A DNA stretch of 8,136 nt from Spirochaetota bacterium (lineage in GTDB: Bacteria > Spirochaetota > Spirochaetia > B11-G9): contig QNBL01000114.1 of NCBI GenBank assembly GCA_003641695.1, positions 1-8,136 on the forward strand, written 5' to 3'. The notes beneath the pieces are model-generated. The model was not told the origin of the DNA. It made no database searches and saw only the letters and a list, made by a program, of their open reading frames with translations. Below, piece after piece: positions 1 to 6,261 of this stretch; within the stretch, counting starts at the first letter, position 1; every line of letters begins with the position of its first letter. The translations under genes and the position numbers were made by a program.

Positions 1-207
1 GGTATGCTTCGCTGCAATATAGCCCTCCCTGACCCGGTATCTTAAAACAATCTCATTACCGGTATATCCGCAGGAAAGGGTTACTTCGGGTTTGTACTTG
101 AAGAGTTCAGGCCAGTTAACCTCTCCAATCTCAACTGATACACCATCCCTTTCCAGATCATGCGCTGACCCCAGCCGGGGAATAACCATCTTTTTCTCAG
201 ATGCCAC
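1..207 (-). CDS. Carbohydrate-binding family 9-like protein, 5' part only
   Basis: Only the first 69 codons are in the window; the frame is open to the left edge. The N-terminal half has the pattern of small CBM9-like (family 9-like carbohydrate-binding/DOMON-type) proteins: VNWPELFKYKPEV (residues 30-42), then a strand-rich stretch with EIVLRYRVREGYIAAKHT (52-69). In these proteins the W-P-E-x-x-x-Y-K-P-E motif is followed by a strand ending in V(K/R)E-x-Y-x-x-A. The family is thought to bind sugars, but the ligand cannot be read from this part. No signal peptide is visible, so the product is probably cytoplasmic if this start is right. I chose the GTG at 207-205 because AGGAGG (225-220) lies 12 nt upstream. 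An in-frame ATG at 189-187 is the alternative but is too far from that site. The gene is transcribed divergently from the FapA-type gene. Confidence 0.62.
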   Translation of the reverse strand, partial: MASEKKMVIPRLGSAHDLERDGVSVEIGEVNWPELFKYKPEVTLSCGYTGNEIVLRYRVREGYIAAKHT

Positions 208-231
208 TTGATCCTGTTCCCTCCTCTAAAC

Positions 232-259
232 ATTATATCCCTGTACTGATGTATTTCAA
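232..259 (-). promoter_or_regulatory. Sigma-70 type promoter of the CBM9-like gene
   Basis: On the minus strand a TTGAAA -35 box (259-254) and a perfect TATAAT -10 box (237-232) are separated by 16 nt. Transcription should begin near 226-224, at the edge of the AGGAGG ribosome site (225-220), leaving a leader of only about 18 nt. The boxes are seen directly; promoter activity is inferred. Confidence 0.6.
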
Positions 260-280
260 ACTAATTAAAGACTCCTTCTC

Positions 281-309
281 TTGAAACGGCAGGACCCTGT
301 TACTATACT
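281..309 (+). promoter_or_regulatory. Sigma-70 type promoter of the fapA-yqeC-xdhC/yqeB operon
   Basis: A TTGAAA -35 box (281-286) and a TATACT -10 box (304-309) are separated by exactly 17 nt. The predicted transcription start is near 316-317, only 3-4 nt before the ATG at 320. The TTG at 281 is the first possible start of the open frame, but it belongs to the -35 box and has no ribosome site. The -35 boxes of this promoter and of the divergent one are about 21 nt apart, so one regulator could affect both. Confidence 0.55.
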
Positions 310-319
310 TGTATTCATT

Positions 320-1939
320 ATGAAAGCAAGCAGGCCCTTCACCATCCAATACAAAGACGGATTTGCCTATCTGACAGTTTTTCCGGGAACTGACGGAGGT
401 GCGGTACTGTATCCCGAAGAAATCGAGGGCAAACTTAAGCTCCTGGGGATTCCCAAGGTACGAAGAAATATTCTCCACTCGATAGTAGAGGAGCAAAGCG
501 GTGAACCGGTACAGATTGCCCCCTGGCCGGAAGGAGAATCTCTTTCCCCTTCCATCGAAGTTGAGATCGGTCCTGACAACATGAGTGCGGCCATAATTGT
601 TTACCCCGGCAAACAGGGAGGAGAGAATCTTTCAGCGGAAATGATCGTCAAAAAGCTGAAAAAAGAAGGAGTTGTCTTCGGGATCAGAGAAGATGAAATA
701 AGGGATGCTGTAGAAAAAGAGCTCTATAATTCAAGAATAACTGCGGCTGCGGGGATATTTCCGATTCACAGTAAAAGTGCATCTGCACAATATTTTTTCA
801 AAACCGACAGAGGAAGGCCTTTCAGAGAACTTGAGTATGGGAGAATGGATCTCAAGGAGCTCAACTTTATTCAGAATGTGGAAAAGGGGGAAATTCTTGC
901 CAGAATATTTGATCCTGTTCCACCGGCAGAGGGAATGGATATATTCGGAAACATACTGTATCCCGAAAATAAAGACGGCTCATTCAAACTGTCCCCGGGC
1001 AGGGGGGCATATTTCTCAGAGGATAAAAAAGAAATAATCGCTGCAATTTCCGGTAATGTCAAACTTAACGGATCGAGCATAACCGTTGAACCCATCGTGC
1101 AGGTTGAGAATGTTGATTATTCAAACGGTAATATGGATTTCGACGGGACAATTAACGTAAGGGGAAGAATTGCTGACGGCTTTACCGTAAAAGCTTCAGG
1201 TGATATTCAAATCGGGAAGTCTTTGAGCAAAATCACGATTGACTCAGGGGGGGATATAATACTGAAAGCAGGGATCTCCGGCAATGACGAAGGGGCAATC
1301 TTTTGCGGAGGGGACTTGTATGCGAGGTACATTGAAAACGCCACGGTAGTCTGCAGGGGGAACATCTACGTAGAAGAAGCAATAATGCATTCAAACATAA
1401 AAGCTCAGGGGAATATTATACTGACAGGAAAACGTGCCGAGATATTCGGCGGTGTTATGGCAGCAGGGGGAAATATAGTCTGTAAAAAGCTGGGAAGCAT
1501 TAATGAACCAGTTACAGAGATTCACCTTGGGATGGGCGTTGATGACTACACAGCTTTTTTGCGTTTGAAACAGTCGGTTAACAGTTTAATGTCTGAGATT
1601 GATTCTACTGATGTTAAATTAAGTCAGTTTAGAAGGGCAGCCTCCGACATTGAAAAAGGCTCAGAGGTACTGGAAAAGATAAAAAATGCAGAAGATCAGC
1701 TTGAAACAGACGCAAAAAAACTACAGGAAGAATATAAAGTAAAGTTAAAAGAACTTCATTCCATGGAAAAAAATCTGAAGCCCGCAGAACATGCAGAACT
1801 TGTTGTTGAGGAGAAGATATTCGGCAAGGTTTTTGTGTACTTCGGTGCTCAAAAATGGAAGCAGTCGGGGAAAGGAACATTAAAAACAACCTTGACCTAT
1901 GCAAACGGGATGATAATGGACCGGAGATACACAAAGTGA
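320..1939 (+). CDS. fapA: FapA/DUF342 family polymerizing-domain protein
   Basis: 539 residues of the FapA (DUF342) family. These proteins have an N-terminal alpha/beta domain, a right-handed beta-helix like that of polymer-forming bactofilin/MinC-type domains, and a C-terminal coiled coil; some members affect flagellar assembly or cell-surface processes, but the molecular role is poorly known. The N-terminal module appears twice: DGFAYLTVFPGTDGG (13-27) resembles DNMSAAIIVYPGKQGG (86-101), each followed by a helical stretch. Residues about 245-403 carry short repeated strand units of the type (A/C)xGxI(x)V, such as GTINVRG, ASGDIQI, CRGNIYV, AQGNIIL and AGGNIVC. Residues about 412-490 are charged and heptad-like, then a short strand-rich tail follows. 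No signal peptide or membrane segment is seen. The ATG at 320 is the only sensible start, since the first module begins by residue 7, but it has no Shine-Dalgarno site. The stop overlaps the yqeC start by 4 nt. The flagellar name should not be taken as function. Confidence 0.82.
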   Translation: MKASRPFTIQYKDGFAYLTVFPGTDGGAVLYPEEIEGKLKLLGIPKVRRNILHSIVEEQSGEPVQIAPWPEGESLSPSIEVEIGPDNMSAAIIVYPGKQGGENLSAEMIVKKLKKEGVVFGIREDEIRDAVEKELYNSRITAAAGIFPIHSKSASAQYFFKTDRGRPFRELEYGRMDLKELNFIQNVEKGEILARIFDPVPPAEGMDIFGNILYPENKDGSFKLSPGRGAYFSEDKKEIIAAISGNVKLNGSSITVEPIVQVENVDYSNGNMDFDGTINVRGRIADGFTVKASGDIQIGKSLSKITIDSGGDIILKAGISGNDEGAIFCGGDLYARYIENATVVCRGNIYVEEAIMHSNIKAQGNIILTGKRAEIFGGVMAAGGNIVCKKLGSINEPVTEIHLGMGVDDYTAFLRLKQSVNSLMSEIDSTDVKLSQFRRAASDIEKGSEVLEKIKNAEDQLETDAKKLQEEYKVKLKELHSMEKNLKPAEHAELVVEEKIFGKVFVYFGAQKWKQSGKGTLKTTLTYANGMIMDRRYTK

Positions 1940-2742
1940 ATATTATAGAGGGAACAGGACTCGATACATTCATACATTCACTGTGCACCTTCACCGGCGG
2001 CGGCGGAAAATCATCGTTACTATACAAAACTGCTGAAGAGCTGTTCTCCGCTGGTTTTAATGTTCTTGTTTCAACAACAACCATGATCTACCATCCGGAT
2101 GTAAAAAAAAGACCATACAGCCGTCTGGTTATTGCAGATGCCGGCAGGATTTTGGAAAGACTTAAAAAAAGCATATCCTCACCCGCTGCTTTCGGTAAGG
2201 GAAGCATTACCATCGCAGCATCCGAAATTTTAAGAGCGAATAAAGAACTCAAACTAAAAGGTTTCTCCGCAGATTTAATGGATTCTATATATAAACTCCA
2301 TATTTTTGATGCTTTGCTTGTAGAGGGGGACGGAGCAAAACATTTTTCGATTAAAGCTCCCGGGGATAACGAGCCGGTAATTCCAAAGGAAACAGGAACG
2401 GTTTTCGGGGTTGTAGGATTAGATTCATTGGGAGCATTGATCAATTCAAAAACCGTTTTCAGGCTGGATCAGTTTATGCAGGTTACTCATTCAAAAGAAA
2501 ATGATATGATTGACCGGAAAGTACTGCTTAAACTGGTTGATGCGGAAAACGGTCTTTTTAAAAACTCCCCCATACATGCCCGAAAGATACTTGTCCTGAA
2601 CAAGGGAGATACACTGGAATCCATTGATGCAGCCAAAGAAACCGGCAGATATATTCTCAATAAGAACAGTGTTGCATCAGGAGTACTCATCACTTGCGCA
2701 AAAGATGCTGATCCTGTAAAACACGTTATACAGAAGGAATAA
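1936..2742 (+). CDS. yqeC: YqeC, accessory protein of selenium-dependent molybdenum hydroxylases
   Basis: 268 residues, close to the usual size for the YqeC family (TIGR03172). The family occurs with YqeB and selD and is assigned to maturation of selenium-dependent molybdenum hydroxylases; its exact reaction is unknown. A P-loop-like GGGGKSS lies at 21-27, the family STTT at 46-49, EGDGAKHFSIKAP at 130-142 followed by EPVIP (146-150), and LNKGD at 221-225 resembling the NKxD nucleotide-specificity motif. It is therefore probably a cytoplasmic nucleotide-binding protein. The GTG at 1936 is chosen because GGAG (1923-1926) sits 9 nt upstream and the P-loop then falls at the normal distance from the N-terminus. 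The upstream in-frame ATG at 1855 lies inside fapA and has no ribosome site. The start overlaps the fapA stop as GTGA, which suggests translational coupling. Confidence 0.88.
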   Translation: MNIIEGTGLDTFIHSLCTFTGGGGKSSLLYKTAEELFSAGFNVLVSTTTMIYHPDVKKRPYSRLVIADAGRILERLKKSISSPAAFGKGSITIAASEILRANKELKLKGFSADLMDSIYKLHIFDALLVEGDGAKHFSIKAPGDNEPVIPKETGTVFGVVGLDSLGALINSKTVFRLDQFMQVTHSKENDMIDRKVLLKLVDAENGLFKNSPIHARKILVLNKGDTLESIDAAKETGRYILNKNSVASGVLITCAKDADPVKHVIQKE

Positions 2743-2746
2743 TAAT

Positions 2747-4336
2747 ATGAATCTTTACATGAAAGCAGCTGAGCTGACAGAAGCCAACATCCCCTTTGCA
2801 ACAGCTACCATTATAACGGCAAAGGGATCAACTCCCCGGACAAATGCCAAGATGATAGTAATTAACAAGGAAACTGTATACGGAACCGTGGGAGGAGGAC
2901 TTGCGGAGGCCTATGTTATAGAGGAAGCCTGCAAATCCCTGAATTCAGGAGAATCCAGGGTTGTACGGTATACCCTTGATAACGGTACCTCCGAAACCAG
3001 TATAGCGATGAACTGCGGCGGTGAAATGGAGATATTCATTGAGATATCGCGCCCGAAACCTGTTCTTCTTATAATTGGCGGAGGTCATGTAGCTCTCAGC
3101 CTTGCAAACCTTGCAGAACAGGTAAACTTCAGAATAACAGTTGTAGAAAACAGAGCTGAATACCTCTCAAAAGAGCGGTTTCCCGGGGCACAGGAGCTGT
3201 ACCTTGGAGCAACAATAGAGGAAGCAATCTCCAAAACACTTATAGACCGTAATACCTATATCGTAATCGCTACAGGAAATGTGGATGAGGAAGCTCTGAG
3301 AAGTGTTATTGATTCGGATGCTGCTTACATAGGACTTTTAAGCAGTAAAAGAAAGGCAGCTGTTATTTTGCGGAATTTAGCAGAACAGGGGATTGAAGAA
3401 AACAAACTCTCCACTGTGTACGCACCCATTGGACTGGACTTCAAGGCGGAAACACCTGAAGAAATTGCATTTTCAATCCTCGCAGAGGTTATCAAGATAC
3501 ATAAACGCTCTCATGCAAAACACCTTAAACAGCGTACGGATAACCTGGTTATTGTCAGGGGCGGCGGGGACATAGCCAGCGGAACAATTGCCCGGCTTTA
3601 CAACAGTGGATACAGGGTAGCCGTACTGGAGATCAAGGAACCGACTGTCATACGAAGCAAGGTCTCCTTTGCACAGGCAATGTTTGACGGGTCAATTACT
3701 ATTGATGGCATAACTGCGGTACGGGTTTCTGGAGAAATGGAGATAAAACAGGCACTCATTGACGGGTTGATTCCAGTAATTAAAGATCCTGAAGGGATTT
3801 TTATCAAGATTCTCAAGCCCATTGCTGTAGTTGACGGTATTCTGGCCAAGAAGAATCTGGGAACAACAAGAGATATGGCTCCTGTGGTGATAGGCCTTGG
3901 GCCGGGTTTTGAAGCAGGGAACGATGTAGATGCTGTGGTCGAAACAAACCGTGGGCATAACCTTGGGAGAGTCATCCTCAAAGGGAAGCCGGAACCGAAT
4001 ACAGGTATTCCCGGAGTTATTGGGGGCCATGCGGCAAAGAGAGTCATCCGTTCAACAGCAGCTGGTACGGTTAAACCGGTTAAAAAAATTGGAGATCTTG
4101 TAAAAGAGGGAGATCTTCTTGCCACTATAGGCGATTGTGAAGTAAGAGCCCAAATCCCCGGGGTAGTCAGGGGAATGATTCACGAAGGGATGCATGTGCC
4201 TGAAGGATTCAAGATCGGAGACGTTGATGCCAGAGGTAATATCGAAAACTGCTTTACCATCTCCGATAAAGCCAGGGCTGTGGGTGGAGGAACTCTCGAA
4301 GCTCTTCTTTTTCTAACCGGCTTAAAAAGGAAGTGA
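2747..4336 (+). CDS. yqeB: XdhC/CoxI - YqeB fusion, molybdenum hydroxylase maturation protein
   Basis: 529 residues containing two families usually encoded separately. Residues 1 to about 255 are XdhC/CoxI: GSTPR (27-31), GTVGGG (46-51), CGG (90-92), a Rossmann-type GGGHVA (111-116), YIGLLSSKRK (194-203) and PIGLDFKAETPEEIA (227-241). XdhC proteins bind molybdenum cofactor and help insert its sulfurated form into xanthine dehydrogenase-type enzymes. After a short basic linker (about 253-265), residues 266-529 match YqeB (EF2563 family, TIGR03309): LVIVRGGGDIASGTI (267-281), a central domain, a lipoyl/barrel-like segment (about 434-497, AAGTVKPVKKIGDLVKEGD) and the C-terminal KARAVGGGTLEALL. 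YqeB marks selenium-dependent molybdenum hydroxylase systems; its reaction is not settled. The frame is continuous and both halves keep their motifs, so this looks like a real fusion. The ATG at 2747 has AAGGA 8 nt upstream and begins 4 nt after the yqeC stop, so the genes form an operon. Confidence 0.87.
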   Translation: MNLYMKAAELTEANIPFATATIITAKGSTPRTNAKMIVINKETVYGTVGGGLAEAYVIEEACKSLNSGESRVVRYTLDNGTSETSIAMNCGGEMEIFIEISRPKPVLLIIGGGHVALSLANLAEQVNFRITVVENRAEYLSKERFPGAQELYLGATIEEAISKTLIDRNTYIVIATGNVDEEALRSVIDSDAAYIGLLSSKRKAAVILRNLAEQGIEENKLSTVYAPIGLDFKAETPEEIAFSILAEVIKIHKRSHAKHLKQRTDNLVIVRGGGDIASGTIARLYNSGYRVAVLEIKEPTVIRSKVSFAQAMFDGSITIDGITAVRVSGEMEIKQALIDGLIPVIKDPEGIFIKILKPIAVVDGILAKKNLGTTRDMAPVVIGLGPGFEAGNDVDAVVETNRGHNLGRVILKGKPEPNTGIPGVIGGHAAKRVIRSTAAGTVKPVKKIGDLVKEGDLLATIGDCEVRAQIPGVVRGMIHEGMHVPEGFKIGDVDARGNIENCFTISDKARAVGGGTLEALLFLTGLKRK

Positions 4337-4347
4337 TTAAAACCTTT

Positions 4348-6102
4348 TCAGTTCTCCCTGACTGCTGCATCGACAAACCTGAACTCTTTTACATTGAAAA
4401 GTCCCCTATCCGTCAGTTTGAGCTCCGGAATTACCGGCAGGGAGAGAAATGAAAGGGTCATAAAGGGATCTATGCCTCTGTTTATCTTTAGGAGATCGAA
4501 AGCTGCCGCATGCATATCTTTTATCTTGTTCCGGACTTCCGTCAATGGAAGATCAGACATTATCCCTGCAATAGGAAGCTTTAGGGTATCGAGTACCTTC
4601 CCTTTGGCTGCCATGGTGATCCCCCCGTTTACCCGAATAAGTTCCTGAACTGCAGTATACATATCTTCGTTATTATCTCCGGCAACAATGATATTGTGTG
4701 AATCGTGAGCGTAGGAAGAGGCAATAGCACCCCCCTTCAAGCCATAGTTTTCTACCAAGCCTACGGCAATGTTTCCGGTTCCATGATGACGCTCCACCAC
4801 TGCAAGCTTTACAATATCCGAATCAGGATTAACCTTAAAAAATCCGTTATGATCCCGGGAAACTGTTCTAACAGCCAGGGGAGTAAAAAGACTCATGGAT
4901 TCAAGGCTTATGACACGTGCTCTTTCTGTCTCAAGGAATAGATTGAACTGGTCGGGAGAAAATTTCTTAACATTGATTGCACCTATCCCCTTAATGGAGC
5001 CATTCTTTTCTTTACCGAAGAGGGCTATGCCCTTTTCCGCTGCTTTTTCCCCTCCAACAAAAGTTTCAAGAACATTAAAATCCTGTAAATTATCCACAAC
5101 CGCAAAATCGGCCCGGAATCCGGGAGCAACGGCCCCTGTTCTGTCCAGTTTGTAACACTCGGCAGCATTGATGGTTGCCATCTGAACAGCAGTAACTGGG
5201 TCGATACCGTTTTTCACTGCAATCCGGAGATGATTATCAATATGCCCCAATGTAAGTAAATCATCAGGCTGCCTGTCATCAGTGCAGAAAGCACATCTGC
5301 GGGAATTCTCCGGAGTAACTCCTTTTAGAAGCGTTTTAAGGTTTTGTGCAGCACTTCCCTCCCTGAGGAGTACATACATCCCCCGGGAGAGACGGTCAAG
5401 CATCTCATCCACCGTTGAACACTCATGATCCGTCCGTACTCCTGCTGCAGCATATGCACTCAGATCGTTTCCAAAAAGCATCGGTGCATGTCCATCTATC
5501 AATTTACCCCTCGCTGCGGCAGTCAGAATCTTATCCAGAACCGATTCAGCCGCCGATACAACAGAGGGGTAGTCCATAAGCTCGCCCAACCCCAAAACCC
5601 GTTCATCTCCCATAAGAGCTGAAATATCTTCAGCTTCAAGAACTGCTCCAGCATGTTCAAAAGAGGTGGCCGGAACACAGGAGGGAATCATGAAATATAC
5701 CTTTAAGGGAATATTTTTCGAAGAATCTATCATGTAGCGGATACCTTCTGATCCCAGAACATTGGCAATTTCGTGAGGATCTGCGATTACGGTAGTAGTG
5801 CCATGGGGAACAACAGCCTCGGCATACCGTTCCGGAGTAACGTGGGAAGATTCCATGTGCACATGAGCATCAATCAGTCCGGGAATAATGTACCTTCCCT
5901 TCAAATCGATCTCAGATTTCCCTTTGTACTCTCCAATACCTGCAATAAAACCGTTACTGACGGCAATATCCCCCTCTATAATACGGTGGGACAGAACATC
6001 AACAATCTTCCCGTTTTTAAATACAATTTCCGCTGTTATCTTTCCCGAAGAAGTTAGTATTCCGGTTTTCAGCTCTTCCTTTACAGTATGATTTTGATTC
6101 AT
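4348..6102 (-). CDS. ade: Adenine deaminase
   Basis: 584 residues, typical of Ade-type adenine deaminases, which hydrolyse adenine to hypoxanthine and ammonia in the cytoplasm using a metal centre of the amidohydrolase superfamily. Visible motifs in order: PGLIDAHVHMESS (74-86) with metal-ligand candidates H80 and H82, PHGTTTVIADPHEIANV (99-115), GLGELMDYP (171-179, E174), DGHAP (203-207, H205), TDHE (224-227), LREGSAAQNL (245-254) and CTDDRQPDDL (272-281). The C-terminal domain retains the family SHDSHNI-like motif, here AHDSHNIIVAG. All expected metal-site residues appear intact. The ATG at 6102-6100 is preceded by AGGAG (6116-6112) with a 9-nt spacer; an upstream in-frame ATG at 6162 has no such site and would only add a poorly conserved 20-residue tail. 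It converges on the XdhC-YqeB gene (11 nt between stops) and diverges from the purine permease, which suits a purine salvage or catabolic role. Confidence 0.95.
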   Translation of the reverse strand: MNQNHTVKEELKTGILTSSGKITAEIVFKNGKIVDVLSHRIIEGDIAVSNGFIAGIGEYKGKSEIDLKGRYIIPGLIDAHVHMESSHVTPERYAEAVVPHGTTTVIADPHEIANVLGSEGIRYMIDSSKNIPLKVYFMIPSCVPATSFEHAGAVLEAEDISALMGDERVLGLGELMDYPSVVSAAESVLDKILTAAARGKLIDGHAPMLFGNDLSAYAAAGVRTDHECSTVDEMLDRLSRGMYVLLREGSAAQNLKTLLKGVTPENSRRCAFCTDDRQPDDLLTLGHIDNHLRIAVKNGIDPVTAVQMATINAAECYKLDRTGAVAPGFRADFAVVDNLQDFNVLETFVGGEKAAEKGIALFGKEKNGSIKGIGAINVKKFSPDQFNLFLETERARVISLESMSLFTPLAVRTVSRDHNGFFKVNPDSDIVKLAVVERHHGTGNIAVGLVENYGLKGGAIASSYAHDSHNIIVAGDNNEDMYTAVQELIRVNGGITMAAKGKVLDTLKLPIAGIMSDLPLTEVRNKIKDMHAAAFDLLKINRGIDPFMTLSFLSLPVIPELKLTDRGLFNVKEFRFVDAAVREN

Positions 6103-6133
6103 AACAACTCTCTCCTTCATTCTATATAACCTT

Positions 6134-6162
6134 ATCATATTACAATATACGCAATTTTGCAT
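6134..6162 (-). promoter_or_regulatory. Candidate ade promoter
   Basis: On the minus strand TATGAT (6139-6134) could be a -10 box, giving a leader of about 25 nt that carries the AAGGAG ribosome site. The matching -35 position (6162-6157, ATGCAA) is poor. A short inverted repeat GCAATTTTGC (6151-6160) falls between the boxes and could be an operator half-site pair. A weak call, because the whole region is AT-rich. Confidence 0.28.
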
Positions 6163-6198
6163 TTATTTTTTTCCTATTTTTTCATAATTTTACAATAT
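6140..6198. repeat. Direct repeat TTACAATAT in the ade/permease control region
   Basis: The 9-nt word TTACAATAT occurs at 6140-6148 and again at 6190-6198, exactly 50 nt apart (about five helical turns). Each copy is preceded within 8 nt by TCATA. The copies lie between the divergent ade and permease genes, upstream of the predicted permease -35 box. They could be binding sites for a purine-responsive regulator, but AT-rich DNA makes such matches less surprising. No guanine/adenine riboswitch fold is seen here. Confidence 0.3.
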
Positions 6199-6202
6199 TT
6201 TC

Positions 6203-6231
6203 TTGCTTTACCGCTATTTACAGGATATAAT
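6203..6231 (+). promoter_or_regulatory. Promoter of the purine permease gene
   Basis: A perfect TATAAT -10 box (6226-6231) lies 17 nt after a partial TTGCTT -35 box (6203-6208). The predicted start is near 6238, giving a leader of about 24 nt, too short for a purine riboswitch. The ribosome site AGGAG (6251-6255) follows. The weak -35 box leaves room for control by an activator. Confidence 0.55.
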
Positions 6232-6261
6232 AGGTCCAATAATCACTAAAAGGAGAATCTG

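Noticed and set aside
1629..2084. Minus-strand open frame of 151 codons opposite fapA/yqeC.
   Set aside because: It is antisense to two well-supported genes, has no recognisable domain and no ribosome site tied to its start.
3598..4125. Minus-strand open frame of 175 codons opposite the YqeB part.
   Set aside because: Its composition (rich in Pro, Ser, Thr, Arg) is that of a shadow frame, and the plus-strand protein has clear family motifs throughout.
4304..4333. Inverted repeat CTTCTTTTT / AAAAAGGAAG at the end of the XdhC-YqeB gene as a terminator.
   Set aside because: The stem is nearly all A-T with a bulge, lies inside coding sequence and has no T-run after it.
6103..6162. Longer ade start adding 20 residues (ATG at 6162).
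   Set aside because: The AGGAG site at 6116-6112 is placed for the ATG at 6102, and the added residues would read through the likely promoter.
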